DNA from: Candidatus Desulfovibrio trichonymphae
Lineage (GTDB): Bacteria > Desulfobacterota > Desulfovibrionia > Desulfovibrionales > Desulfovibrionaceae
Length of the DNA stretch: 64,000 bases
Assembly: GCF_002355955.1 (NCBI RefSeq)
Contig: NZ_AP017368.1
Location: 890,001 to 954,000, forward strand
Reading direction: 5' to 3'
Part shown: piece by piece, positions 10,893-20,214 of the stretch
Position numbering within the stretch: position 1 is the stretch's first letter
Layout: the number at the start of each line of letters is the position of its first letter
Notes under the pieces: generated by a model
Seen by the model: only the letters and a program-made list of their open reading frames with translations
Database searches by the model: none
Told to the model about the DNA's origin: nothing
Position numbers and translations under genes: made by a program

Positions 10893-13800
10893 CGGCGCGG
10901 CGGGCCGCAGGCGCTTCGGCCCTGAATTTTTGCCGCTCAATGTCTCGGCGCTCTTCATACGCCGTCCTGTAGCCACCACCCTTTTAACCATCGCGCTCAC
11001 GCTCGCCGGCGCGACGGCCTTCGGCCTTCTGCCGGTGGCGCCGCTGCCCGAGGTGGATTTTCCCGTTGTGGTGGTACGCGCCGGCCTGCCCGGCGCGAGC
11101 CCGAAAACCATGGCCGCCACTGTCACCACGCCGCTGGAGCGCGCGCTCGGCCACATCGCGGGCATTACGGAAATGACATCCACAAGCAGCCTCGGCACGA
11201 GCAGCGTGACCCTGCAATTTGATCTCGACCGCAGCATAGACGGCGCGGCCCGCGACGTGCAGGACGCCGTCAACGCCGCGCGCGCCGCTCTGCCCGCCCT
11301 GCCCTCCAACCCATCCTGGCGCAAGGTCAACCCTTCGGGAGCGCCCATCATGATACTTTCCATCACCTCGCAGGTGCTGACCCGCGCCCAAATGTACGAC
11401 GCGGCATCCACCGTGCTGGCCCAAAAAATATCGCAGATTCCCGGCGTGGGCGAGGTCATTGTGGGCGGCGGCGCGCTGCCCGCCGTGCGCGTGGACGTGA
11501 ATCCCGGCGCGCTTTCTGCGGCGGGCCTTGTCATGGAGGACGTGCGCGCGGCGCTTGTGCGGGCCAACGCATTTCTGCCCAAGGGCATGCTTGAGAACGA
11601 AACGGTTTGCCGGCTCGTGGGCGTGGATGACCAACTGCAAAAAGCGGAACAGTACAAACATGTCATTGTCGCAGAACGCGGGGACCGCGTTCTGCGCCTG
11701 GCGGATGTGGCCGAGGTGACGGACTCTTCGCAGGACGTGCGCAACATGGCGGTGGCAAACGGCAGGCAGGCCATACTGCTTATCGTCTTCCGCGCTCCAG
11801 GGGCCAACATCATCGACACGGTGGATCAGGTCAAGGCCATGATGCCGCGTCTGCAGGAGTGGCTTCCGGCCGGCGCGGAACTGGAAGAACGCATGGATCG
11901 TTCGGTAACCATACACGCCTCTCTGCGCGAAGTGGAAAAAAGCCTCGCGTTCTCCGTCATTCTGGTGGTGCTGGTGGTCTTTCTGTTTCTCGGCAGCGCG
12001 CGGGCGGCGATCATTCCGGCCATGGCGGCGCCGGTTTCGCTCATCGCCACCTTCGGCGTGATGTATCTGTGCGATTACAGCCTGAACAATCTCTCGCTCA
12101 TGGCGCTCACCGTCTCCACCGGCTTTGTGGTAGACGACGCCATTGTAGTGCTTGAAAACATCACCCGCCGCATCGAGGCGGGCGATTCCCCCTTCCGGGC
12201 CGCCCTGCGCGGCGCGAGGGAAGTGGGTTTCACCGTGTTTTCCATTTCCCTTTCCCTTGTCGCCATGTTCACGCCCATACTCTTTATGGGCGGCATTGTC
12301 GGCCGCCTTTTCCGCGAGTTCGCCGTGATTCTGACCACGGCGGTGCTCATCTCCATATTCATCTCCTTGAGCGTCACGCCCATGATGTGCGCCCGCCTGC
12401 TCAGGCCGCGGCGCACGGACAAGGCGGACGGCCCCGGCGAGACAGGCATTGCACGCTCAGGCCGCCTTGCCCGCCTCATGCCGCGGCTCGCCGCCCTGCC
12501 GGGCCGCCTGCACGCGGGCTACGCGAAAAGCCTGGCCGTCACCCTACGGCATCCCGCGCTGGTCATGACCGGGCTTGCGCTGGTGATCGCCGGCAATGCA
12601 TATATGTATTTCATTGTACCAAAAGGCTTTTTTCCGCAACAGGACACAGGCGTCATCATGGGCGGCATACGGGCGGACCAGAGTGCCTCATTCCAGTCCA
12701 TACGCGACAAATTGACCCGCCTTGTCGAGACCATAAGGAAAGACCCCGCCGTGGCGCAGGTTTCCGCCCATATTTCCGGAGGACGAGGCGGGGGCGGGGT
12801 GTTTATATCCCTCAAGCCCCTAGCCGAGCGCAAGCTTCCGGCCGAGGCCGTGATAGGCCGGCTGCGGAGCAGCCTTTCCTCGGAGCCGGGCCTGCAGATT
12901 TTTCTGCAGCCCGCGCAGGACATCATGATGGGCGGTCGCGGCTCGCGCTCGCAGTACCAGTACACCCTGCAGGCGGACAACTTGACGGAACTGCGCGCCG
13001 AGGGTCGCCGCATGCAGGCGGCCCTCGCCCGACACCCCCTCTTCAGGGATGTGGACAGCGACATTGAGGAACGCGGCCTGCAGACCGTGCTCGCGGTCAA
13101 CCGCGACGCGCTCGCCCGCGCGGGACTTTCCATGCGTGATGTGGACAGCGCCCTGAACAATGCCTTCGGCCAGCGGCAGATCTCCACTATTTATGAAGAC
13201 AAAAATCAGTACCGCGTTGTGCTGGAATACGGACAGAACTGGCTTGAGGACGCGGACGCACTTGACAGGGTGCGCCTGTCGGGCGCAGGCGGCCTTGTGC
13301 CCCTTGCCTCCGTCGCAACCGTCGGGCCGGGATTCGCGCCGCTTTCCGTGGCACATCAGGGGCAGTTCGCCGCAGTGACCATTTCTTTCAACCTAGCGCA
13401 GGGCGCGGCTCTTTCACAGGCGCAGGAGGCCATTGCAGCCGCCCGGACGGCTCTGGACACGCCGCAGAACGTGCTGGGCAGCTTTCAGGGCACGGCCAAG
13501 CTCTACAGCGACACGGCGACGAATCAGGTCATTCTTGTGCTGGCGGCACTCGCCGCGCTCTATATTGTGCTGGGCGTGCTGTACGAAAGCCTTGTCCATC
13601 CCGTGACCATACTCTCCACCCTGCCGCCGGCCGGGGGGGGAGCGCTCGCCGCGCTGCTGCTCTTCCGCATGGAATTTACCGTCATCGCCCTGATAGGCAT
13701 GTTGCTGCTGTGCGGCATAGTGAAAAAAAACGCCATCCTGATGATCGACTTCGCCCTTGAGGCCGTGCGCGTTCGGGGACTGCCTCCGGAAAAGGCCATA

Positions 13801-14127
13801 TACGAGGCCTGCCTGCTGCGCTTCCGGCCTATTATGATGACAACCGCAGCCGCCATTCTGGGGGCCGTGCCCCTGGCGCTCGGCCGAGGCGACGGCGCGG
13901 AGCTGCGGGCGCCGCTCGGCGTGACCATTGTGGGCGGGCTTGTGGTGAGCCAGTTTTTGACGCTCTACACAACGCCGGTGGTATTTTTGTACCTTGACCG
14001 GCTGCGCCTTGCCGCGCGGCGCGCCCGGCTCGAACTGCGTTACGGCCGGGCAAAGGCCGCGCGCATTCTGCTTTTCGGAACGCGACGGCCGAAAATAATC
14101 ACAGATTTTCCGGAGAACATCACATGA
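10885..14127 (+). CDS. RND multidrug efflux permease (MdtC-like)
   Basis: A 1080-residue paralogue of the preceding permease with the same architecture: TM4 relay [14 protein letters not shown] and TM10-region [17 protein letters not shown]. The start at 10885 is preferred over an in-frame candidate 13 codons upstream because GGAGG lies just before it and the resulting overlap with the MdtB-like stop is only eight bases. A G8 run at 13633-13640 does not disturb the frame. The C-terminal 40 residues after the last membrane segment are Arg-rich and cytoplasmic. The adaptor plus two different permeases make a complete MdtABC-type inner-membrane set. Confidence 0.94.
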   Translation: MNNGAAGRRRFGPEFLPLNVSALFIRRPVATTLLTIALTLAGATAFGLLPVAPLPEVDFPVVVVRAGLPGASPKTMAATVTTPLERALGHIAGITEMTSTSSLGTSSVTLQFDLDRSIDGAARDVQDAVNAARAALPALPSNPSWRKVNPSGAPIMILSITSQVLTRAQMYDAASTVLAQKISQIPGVGEVIVGGGALPAVRVDVNPGALSAAGLVMEDVRAALVRANAFLPKGMLENETVCRLVGVDDQLQKAEQYKHVIVAERGDRVLRLADVAEVTDSSQDVRNMAVANGRQAILLIVFRAPGANIIDTVDQVKAMMPRLQEWLPAGAELEERMDRSVTIHASLREVEKSLAFSVILVVLVVFLFLGSARAAIIPAMAAPVSLIATFGVMYLCDYSLNNLSLMALTVSTGFVVDDAIVVLENITRRIEAGDSPFRAALRGAREVGFTVFSISLSLVAMFTPILFMGGIVGRLFREFAVILTTAVLISIFISLSVTPMMCARLLRPRRTDKADGPGETGIARSGRLARLMPRLAALPGRLHAGYAKSLAVTLRHPALVMTGLALVIAGNAYMYFIVPKGFFPQQDTGVIMGGIRADQSASFQSIRDKLTRLVETIRKDPAVAQVSAHISGGRGGGGVFISLKPLAERKLPAEAVIGRLRSSLSSEPGLQIFLQPAQDIMMGGRGSRSQYQYTLQADNLTELRAEGRRMQAALARHPLFRDVDSDIEERGLQTVLAVNRDALARAGLSMRDVDSALNNAFGQRQISTIYEDKNQYRVVLEYGQNWLEDADALDRVRLSGAGGLVPLASVATVGPGFAPLSVAHQGQFAAVTISFNLAQGAALSQAQEAIAAARTALDTPQNVLGSFQGTAKLYSDTATNQVILVLAALAALYIVLGVLYESLVHPVTILSTLPPAGGGALAALLLFRMEFTVIALIGMLLLCGIVKKNAILMIDFALEAVRVRGLPPEKAIYEACLLRFRPIMMTTAAAILGAVPLALGRGDGAELRAPLGVTIVGGLVVSQFLTLYTTPVVFLYLDRLRLAARRARLELRYGRAKAARILLFGTRRPKIITDFPENIT

Positions 14128-14786
14128 ACATCATTGGAGCCGGCTTTGAAATCACGGCTATTGCCCCGGGCGCGAATATACTCAGACGCATTGAGACGGC
14201 CGGACGCGTGTGTCACAAGTCTGAAGACAGAATAACGGACACTTCCGCAGCCTCCTTTGTGCGCAAAATTCTCGCGTCAGGCCATCACAGCGTTATTGAG
14301 CACGCCTCCGCAACGGCGCGCATCGTGTGCGACCGCGGGGTCTCCCACGAGCTTGTACGCCACCGTCTCGCCGCCTGCAGTCAGGAGAGTACGCGCTACG
14401 CCAATTACGCGCGGGACAAGTTCGGAAGCGAAATCACGGTGATCAGGCCCTGTTTCTGGCGGGAGAGCTCACCGGAATACGATCTGTGGCGTGAGGCCAT
14501 GCTCGCGGCGGAAGCGGCTTATCTGTCGCTTGTTGCGACCGGAGCCACGGCCCAGCAGACGCGCTCGGTGCTGCCCAACAGCCTGAAAACGGAAATCGTG
14601 CTCACCTGCAATATGCGCGAATGGCGGCATATTTTTACCTTGCGCTGCGCAAAAACCGCGCACCCGCAAATGCGCGAGGTAATGCTGCCCCTGCTTGCCG
14701 CCATGCACAAACGCGCGCCAGAACTCTTCACCGACCTGTTTGAGCAGTTCCAGCGGGACATTGAAGACGAAACATGGAAAGGCTGA
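14124..14786 (+). CDS. thyX: FAD-dependent thymidylate synthase ThyX
   Basis: A 220-residue flavin-dependent enzyme that methylates dUMP to dTMP using methylene-tetrahydrofolate and NADPH. The diagnostic motif RHR followed by SQESTRY is present (about residues 79-92). Length is typical. The ATG overlaps the stop of the MdtC-like gene by four bases (ATGA), so an essential nucleotide enzyme is the last gene of an efflux operon here. No ThyA-type gene is visible in the window. Confidence 0.96.
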   Translation: MNIIGAGFEITAIAPGANILRRIETAGRVCHKSEDRITDTSAASFVRKILASGHHSVIEHASATARIVCDRGVSHELVRHRLAACSQESTRYANYARDKFGSEITVIRPCFWRESSPEYDLWREAMLAAEAAYLSLVATGATAQQTRSVLPNSLKTEIVLTCNMREWRHIFTLRCAKTAHPQMREVMLPLLAAMHKRAPELFTDLFEQFQRDIEDETWKG

Positions 14787-14807
14787 CGGGCCGGCCTCTT
14801 CCACGAA

Positions 14808-15190
14808 ATGGTATTTGATAACCTGATCCCCTCGTGGAAAGGCGACAAAACCGCGCGGGAACAGATGCACTATGCACAGTGTCTGGCTGGAATGGCGTTC
14901 TCAAACACGCTTCTTGGGATCATGCACTCCATGGCACATAAAACCGGCAGCGGCGTTCTCGACAGGGCATATCCCTCACGGCTGCGCCAACGCGATATAT
15001 CTGACGTATGTCATTCGGTACAACTCGCGCGCCGCGGGCAGCCGGCGATGAGTTCACCAAAAAATTGTCGTCCATAGCCGAACTTGCCGTCGGCGACGCG
15101 TGCACGGGCTCCAACCCGAGGCCGATAACGCCGAAGGAGATGGCGACGCTTATGTCCTGCACATACTACAGAGGCGCACAGTCTGTGGGC
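14808..15190 (+). pseudogene. Iron-dependent alcohol dehydrogenase remnant
   Basis: The C-terminal part of a group III (iron-containing) alcohol dehydrogenase is legible across three frames. Frame one gives [19 protein letters not shown] and HSMAHKTG, the second (about 14950-15045) gives [20 protein letters not shown], and the third (about 15060-15165) gives AELAVGDACTGSNPRPI. The metal-binding histidines of the H-x-x-x-H and G-H-x-x-H types are still visible. The first roughly 200 residues of a normal 380-390-residue enzyme are missing, and only 21 bases separate the remnant from thyX. It is inactivated by N-terminal loss and at least two frameshifts. Confidence 0.85.
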
Positions 15191-15272
15191 GGCCCTTGTC
15201 GGACTATCTGCTGCTCAGCGAGGCAAACTGCAAGCACTGCTATAAGTGCGTAAGGCTACAATGTCTTTTTTA

Positions 15273-16268
15273 TCATTCATCCCGCAATGTTCTGGCCATC
15301 AGGCTTTGAGCCGCCTCACGGGGGCAACTCCCGCGGTAAAGGATATGATACACCGCCGCGCTTATCGGCGCGTCCACACGGAGGCGGCGGGTCAGTTCAT
15401 GGACGGCGGCAGCGGTTTTAACCCCCTCCGCCACCATGCCGAGATTTTTTGTTGTGCCTTCAAGCGATTCTCCGCGTCCGAGGCGCAAGCCCACCTGTCT
15501 GTTGCGAGAAAGATCACCCGTGCAGCTTAAAATCAGATCGCCGAGACCTGAAAGTCCCATGAAAGTGCGTTCTAAGGCACCGCAGGCCACACCGATGCGG
15601 CTCATTTCAGCAAGACCTCTGGTGAGCAGCGCAGCGCGGCTGTTGAGCTCCAGCTCAAGACCGTCACAAAGGCCCGCTGCGATGGCCATGACATTTTTGA
15701 GCGCTCCGCCCATTTCCACCCCGACAACGTCTGTACTGGAATAGCAACGAAACGTCGCGCCTGAAAAAATTTCCCGAAGATGCCGGCCGGAAGCTTCGTC
15801 ATGCGTGGCAAGAACAACGGCCGTGGGCAGAGAGCGCAGCACTTCTTTTGCGAAAGACGGTCCGGAAAGCGCGGCGTAACGCAAAGCGAAACCGTCAAGT
15901 TCTTCCTGCGCGATTGTGGTGCACACGGCCAGACTGCCTGTTTCAATCCCCTTTGCCGTGTTGACCACGGTGAGGCTGTGCCGGAAATATTTTTTGTAGA
16001 CACGCAGCCACGCGCGCAACTGTTGACACGGCACGGACAGCACCAGCAGATCGTTGTGCAGTGCAGCCGGATCTGTAGTGGCTGTCACACCCTTGTCAAG
16101 TGACACTCCGGGAAGATAGCGCGGGTTTTCGCGATGGGTGTTGATGGCGTGCGCCACTTCCTCATTCCGCAGCCAGAGCGTGACCACATGACCGCGGGCG
16201 GCGAGCATGTGTGCAAGCGCCGTGCCCCAGCTGCCGCCGCCCGCTACACAAACAGAAACGGCGTCCAT
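15273..16268 (-). CDS. gpsA: Glycerol-3-phosphate dehydrogenase [NAD(P)+]
   Basis: A 331-residue cytoplasmic enzyme reducing dihydroxyacetone phosphate to sn-glycerol-3-phosphate for phospholipid synthesis. The Rossmann motif GGGSWGTALA is at about residues 10-19. The conserved stretch with TAKGIE (about 107) and the catalytic lysine region GALKNVMAIAAG (about 188-199) are present, as is the C-terminal substrate domain with GLSGLGDLILSC. Length matches the family. It probably starts its own unit: the next gene to the right is a small chaperone 177 bases away on the same strand. Confidence 0.96.
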   Translation of the reverse strand: MDAVSVCVAGGGSWGTALAHMLAARGHVVTLWLRNEEVAHAINTHRENPRYLPGVSLDKGVTATTDPAALHNDLLVLSVPCQQLRAWLRVYKKYFRHSLTVVNTAKGIETGSLAVCTTIAQEELDGFALRYAALSGPSFAKEVLRSLPTAVVLATHDEASGRHLREIFSGATFRCYSSTDVVGVEMGGALKNVMAIAAGLCDGLELELNSRAALLTRGLAEMSRIGVACGALERTFMGLSGLGDLILSCTGDLSRNRQVGLRLGRGESLEGTTKNLGMVAEGVKTAAAVHELTRRLRVDAPISAAVYHILYRGSCPREAAQSLMARTLRDE

Positions 16269-16445
16269 ATTTTACCATTGACGGTCAGCATCATCTCACC
16301 TTGAATGCCGCCTGCCACCAGACGCCAGGCGCGGTGTTGCCCAAGCGAATTGTTGTGAAATCAAATGAAAACGATCCACGCGCCGTTGTTCTATCAGCGG
16401 GGCAAAGGCATATGGCAGGACAGAGAACAGAATATAATGCGTGTC

Positions 16446-16643
16446 TCATTCCACATCAAAACCTGTGTCCTGTATGGCCTTTTTGAGCTCTTCCCTGTCC
16501 ACCGGCGCGGATTCCTCGTAGCTCAGCAGGCCTGCGGCAGGGTCGGCAACAGGGCTGCGCACGCCGGGTACCTTGCCCGCCGCTTCTTCTACTGCGGCCT
16601 TGCAGCGGCCGCAGTGCATGCCTGTTACGTTCAATTTTTTCAC
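16446..16643 (-). CDS. CopZ-like heavy-metal-binding chaperone (GTG start)
   Basis: A 65-residue single HMA domain. The metal site GMHCGRC lies at residues 8-14 and is followed by a helix and strand pattern typical of the ferredoxin-like fold (KAAVEEAAGKVPGV). Such proteins shuttle Cu(I) in the cytosol to P-type ATPases or regulators; no ATPase is encoded nearby. The GTG at 16643 is chosen because AGGGGG precedes it by seven bases and it begins exactly at the domain boundary. An in-frame ATG far upstream would add an unrelated 38-residue tail. Confidence 0.85.
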   Translation of the reverse strand: MKKLNVTGMHCGRCKAAVEEAAGKVPGVRSPVADPAAGLLSYEESAPVDREELKKAIQDTGFDVE

Positions 16644-16825
16644 GATCAAGCCCCCTTGCCGTTGCGAAATTTGCAGATCGTTGATATGATAAAATTCTTG
16701 CACCGGACAGTCAATCATTCGATAAGCACAGTCGATTTCCTGATGCCGCGCCGTCAATGAACGGCATCGTCAACAGAGAATTTTCTAGGTGCCATGATGT
16801 AATCCGGCGCTATGGGCCCCAATCA

Positions 16826-17303
16826 AAAAAGATGGATAAACAGCGGCAGGATTTTGTCAATGTCAGTGCCTGTTGTTTTCAGTGCGCCGTCACGGAAAGA
16901 ACTGTCGATGAATCGCCGCGTTTCATCCCGCCGATGCTCCAATATTCCGGAATATGCGTTCAAGCGTTTCGTTGAGGTTTGCATCATTTGACGCGCGGCG
17001 ACGCACGTTTTCAAACAGCCCGCTCGGCAGGATAAAAAAGCCTTTCGTCTTTACCATGTCTTCGCGGGCTTGCTCAGCATCGCTGTCCGAGAGTTCGGCG
17101 TAGTCGAAAGAAGCGTCTCCGGCTTCGCGCTCGCCGGCATTGATGTATGCCGCGAGGTTTTCCGATATGTAACGATAAAACAGCATGCCGAGGACGTATG
17201 CCTTGAAATCCCAACCGTCCACACTCCCGCGCAGGTCGTTTGCGATACTCCAGATCGCGCGGTGAAGTTCCGCCCGTTCTTGATCTTTGCTGCTGTCAGG
17301 CAT
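16826..17303 (-). pseudogene. Type I restriction remnant: HsdM N-terminus joined to HsdR-like C-terminus
   Basis: From 17303 a well-formed start (AAGGAGA before ATG) opens 126 residues matching the N-terminal domain of HsdM methyltransferases, for example GWDFKAYVLGMLFYRYIS and LNETLERIFRNI. The frame stops at 16923. At exactly that point another frame reads DETRRFIDSSFRDGALKTTG, then TDIDKILP, which resembles the C-terminal end of HsdR restriction subunits. The SAM-binding and catalytic regions of HsdM, all of HsdS and nearly all of HsdR are absent. The simplest reading is one large deletion across an hsdM-hsdS-hsdR operon. The HsdM end is firm; the HsdR assignment is from memory of the family and less sure. 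Confidence 0.8.
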
Positions 17304-17503
17304 ATTTGCTTTCTCCTTATATATGAATATAAAAAAACTATAAGAATGGCACAGTATAAAAAATGTGCATCTATGTGATATCAAATTTATACTGCTTATA
17401 CCGCAACAAAAATTCTTTTAGACTTAAATTTGTGTGCGTATTTTGACGTCTACCGAAGGTAAACACAATGCTATATTATGCTTGGCGTAGATATCAGCAA
17501 TGG

Positions 17504-17794
17504 TTAACTCCACAAAAATTCTAACAAGTCGTTCCCTAAGGGCATGATAGTTTGCAGATGGTTTTCTTGCGAACCTGCACCACCAATACAAAAGACATAT
17601 TCCTCCAGAAGGAAGACAATTTTTTTGTGGAAAGATGGCTGAACCTGCTTTAATATATAGAGAGCGGCAATACTGAAGGCTCTGCCATCATCGTTGTCCT
17701 TGAAAGCTCTTTTCCCTAAAAAGCTTTTTATCTGAACTTGCTGTCGGCCAACCCCTTGTATTTTATAAAAATTATGCGTCTTTAGAAATGTCAA
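17504..17794 (-). CDS. Hypothetical 96-residue ORF in an AT-rich gap
   Basis: An ATG-initiated open frame of 96 residues, basic and hydrophobic in patches, with no motif, signal peptide or clear membrane segment that I recognise. It lies in a stretch (17304-17956) markedly richer in A and T than its neighbours, between the restriction remnant and tRNA-Leu. No convincing ribosome-binding site is seen. It may be leftover island DNA rather than a working gene. The rest of this 650-base gap contains nothing else recognisable. Confidence 0.22.
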   Translation of the reverse strand: MTFLKTHNFYKIQGVGRQQVQIKSFLGKRAFKDNDDGRAFSIAALYILKQVQPSFHKKIVFLLEEYVFCIGGAGSQENHLQTIMPLGNDLLEFLWS

Positions 17795-17956
17795 TAATCT
17801 AAACTTAAAAAATAATTTAATATAATAATTTCAACAAATATAAACATACCAGTGCGACCCAGCAAAATAGTTTTGCTCCAACTTCTGCGTCACATTTTGC
17901 TGAGCAATTGACACAAAATGGCCGCAAAAGATCAAGAAGGCCGATTCCCCATTTTT

Positions 17957-18043
17957 TGGTGCCCAGGGCGGGGCTTGAACCCGCACAGCCTTACGGCCGA
18001 GGGATTTTAAGTCCCTTGTGTCTACCAGTTCCACCACCCGGGC
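17957..18043 (-). tRNA. tRNA-Leu(UAA)
   Basis: An 87-base cloverleaf on the minus strand. The acceptor stem pairs GCCCGGG (5' end at 18043) with CCTGGGC, with one G-T pair, and the CCA end is encoded (17957-17959). The anticodon arm is AGGGA-CTTAAAA-TCCCT, giving anticodon TAA. There is a long variable arm (CGGCCGTAAGGCTG region) as expected for a type II leucine tRNA, and the T arm reads GGTTCAAGCC. The adjacent AT-rich gap and restriction remnant suggest the locus once served as an integration target, but no att duplication is seen. Confidence 0.95.
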
Positions 18044-18295
18044 AGCATAGTTGCAAAAAACTGTATTGCCGGTTTGCGTTGCGGTTACCCCGCGACCGGC
18101 CTGCTGACGCGCCTGATTTTCAGGTCGGCCGGAGGTTCAGGCGGCACAGGGCGTTCTTCTTCTCACCGGCCTGCCTGAATCCAGCACACGTGCAGGACGT
18201 TCAGATTTTTTTCAAGGCAGAGCAGACGACCGCAAAGTCCGCAGGCAAAAGAACCGCCGCTTCATGGACGATTTTGCGATATGGCTGTTTCACGG

Positions 18296-20152
18296 TCACT
18301 GCCGACGCTTGAACAGTTTTTCCAGATCCGTCGCGTCCCGGCGCAGCACACAGGGGCGCCCGTGCGGGCAGTATTCTTTTTCCAGTGAAGAAAGCCACTG
18401 CCGCACAAGTTCCGCCGCCTCGTCGTCCGTCAGGCGCTGCCCGGCCTTGACAGCCCCCTTGCACGACAGAGAGATAAACACAGACGCGAGATCGTCCTTG
18501 CGTCCGGCAAGCGCCTCGCGCAGAAATTCGCCGGCGTCGGCGCGCGAAAGCGTCGGCGGCGTTGACAAAACAACAAGAACGGCGTCTGCGCATTCCAGCT
18601 CAAAACCCAGAGACTTGAAACGGTCGCCGATCTCGTACAAACGCTCTTTTTCCGCCGGGTGCAGAGGCAAATTGAACGGGAGCGCAAGACGTCGTCCCTT
18701 GCCGGAAAAAACATGCTTCTTCGCGCGTTCGTACAGCACGCGTTCGTGCGCCGCATGCTGGTCCACAAGCAGCAAAGCGCCGACGGCGTCACGCAGCACA
18801 AGATACGTATCCGCCACCTGCCCAAGATAACAGAATGAACCCACCTGCGGCCGACCGCGCTGCGGCGCCGTTGTTTCGTCCGGCGGGTCGACCGGGGCGG
18901 CGCCCTCGCCACGGTGTTCCGCAGCCGCAAGGCCATAGGCGGCGGCTGTCTCGGCAACAGCCTTACAGAAGGGCGGCGCGTCAATAGAGGGCAGATACGC
19001 GTCCTGCATTTCGGCGCTTTCCCTGCGGGGCAGCAACGGGGGATTGTCAATGCTGCCCCAGAAACCTTGCGGGCGGGGGGGGGCGTTCACGGCAGCGCCC
19101 TGCGCCGGCAGTTCCGCGCTCAGCCCGTCGAAAACCACAACGGAAGGCAACGCACTTTGCAGCGCGTGCAGCGTTGCGGAAAAAACAGCGGAGCTGTCAC
19201 GAAAACGCACTTCAAACTTGGCCGGATGCACATTCACATCCACCTCACGCGGATCAATCTCCACAAAAAGGGCTGTTTGCGGGTAATCCCGGCTGGTCAA
19301 TCGCCCTTTATAGGCTTCTCGCACGGCTGCGGAAAGACCTTTGTCCGCCACAGGACGGCCGTTGACATACAGAAAAATGCGATCCCCGCGGAGCCGACTC
19401 GCATGCGACGGCGCGGCAAGACCATGCACGCGTATGCCGTGGCGCTGCACGTCAAAGGGACACAGGGCGTTCACAACCAGCGCCGGCCAGAGCAGGGCAA
19501 GGCGGTCACGCAGAGTCTGCCCCGCCGTAAAACGCAGAACTTCTCTCTCGCCCGCGCGCAGAACAAAACCCACATCTGTCCAGGCCAGAGCCAGACGGGC
19601 AAGCCACTCCTGAGCGCGCTTGAACTCTGCGGACGGGCTTTTTAAAAATTTAAGACGGGCGGGCACATTTGCAAAAAGATCGCGCACTTCCACAACAGTG
19701 CCCTGGTGCAGCGCCGCAGGGTTTGACGCCACAAGCCGTCCGTGTTCCACTTCAACAGAGCGGGCCGTGCCGAGACCGCCGTCTTCGCGCACGGCGGAAG
19801 TGATTTTGAAACGGGAGACAGAGGCAATGCTCGGCAGGGCCTCGCCCCGAAACCCATAGGAAGAGACACGTTCCAGATCGTCCATGCTTGCAATTTTGCT
19901 TGTAGCGTGGCGTGTAACGGCAAGCTCAAGTTCCGCGGCGGGAATGCCGCAACCGTCGTCCTGCACGGAGATGCGGCTTTGTCCGCCGTTTTCCAGCGTG
20001 ACGACAATGTGTCCGGCGGCGGCGTCCAGACTGTTTTCAACAAGCTCTTTCAAAGCGCCGGCAGGCCTGTCCACCACTTCGCCGGCAGCGATCTGATTGC
20101 GCAACTCTGGAAGCAACAGCTTGATATGACGACTTTTTTCAGTCATTGCCAC
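18296..20152 (-). CDS. mutL: DNA mismatch repair protein MutL
   Basis: A 618-residue GHKL ATPase. The N-terminal ATP-binding motifs are intact: ELVENSLDA, DDGCGIP and YGFRGEAL. The C-terminal domain carries the metal-dependent endonuclease motif DQHAAHERVLYE, plus SCKGAVKAG and CPHGRP, so this is the nicking type found in bacteria without MutH. The linker (about 340-430) is Pro/Ala-rich and contains a nine-base homopolymer (19075-19083) without frame loss. The start at 20152 or two codons later cannot be decided. MutS is not in the window. Confidence 0.96.
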   Translation of the reverse strand: MAMTEKSRHIKLLLPELRNQIAAGEVVDRPAGALKELVENSLDAAAGHIVVTLENGGQSRISVQDDGCGIPAAELELAVTRHATSKIASMDDLERVSSYGFRGEALPSIASVSRFKITSAVREDGGLGTARSVEVEHGRLVASNPAALHQGTVVEVRDLFANVPARLKFLKSPSAEFKRAQEWLARLALAWTDVGFVLRAGEREVLRFTAGQTLRDRLALLWPALVVNALCPFDVQRHGIRVHGLAAPSHASRLRGDRIFLYVNGRPVADKGLSAAVREAYKGRLTSRDYPQTALFVEIDPREVDVNVHPAKFEVRFRDSSAVFSATLHALQSALPSVVVFDGLSAELPAQGAAVNAPPRPQGFWGSIDNPPLLPRRESAEMQDAYLPSIDAPPFCKAVAETAAAYGLAAAEHRGEGAAPVDPPDETTAPQRGRPQVGSFCYLGQVADTYLVLRDAVGALLLVDQHAAHERVLYERAKKHVFSGKGRRLALPFNLPLHPAEKERLYEIGDRFKSLGFELECADAVLVVLSTPPTLSRADAGEFLREALAGRKDDLASVFISLSCKGAVKAGQRLTDDEAAELVRQWLSSLEKEYCPHGRPCVLRRDATDLEKLFKRRQ

Positions 20153-20214
20153 AGTATACCCGGCCTGCCGACAAAAGCCAAGCCTGATAAGCGGCAGACG
20201 CGATTGTCCGCTCG

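Noticed and set aside
10686-11916. Two long minus-strand open frames across the MdtB/MdtC junction
   Set aside because: Both lie opposite clear RND permease sequence and lack start signals or recognisable domains.
13633-13640. G8 run in the MdtC-like gene as a possible phase-variable site
   Set aside because: The reading frame continues intact on both sides and family motifs follow, so there is no sign of disruption.
16269-16445. Short frames between gpsA and the CopZ-like gene
   Set aside because: The minus-strand frames contain stops in all readings and no recognisable protein, so this was treated as an intergenic spacer.
18044-18295. Possible gene between tRNA-Leu and mutL
   Set aside because: Open frames on both strands continue from or into neighbouring shadows, and no start with ribosome site or recognisable domain was found in these 250 bases.
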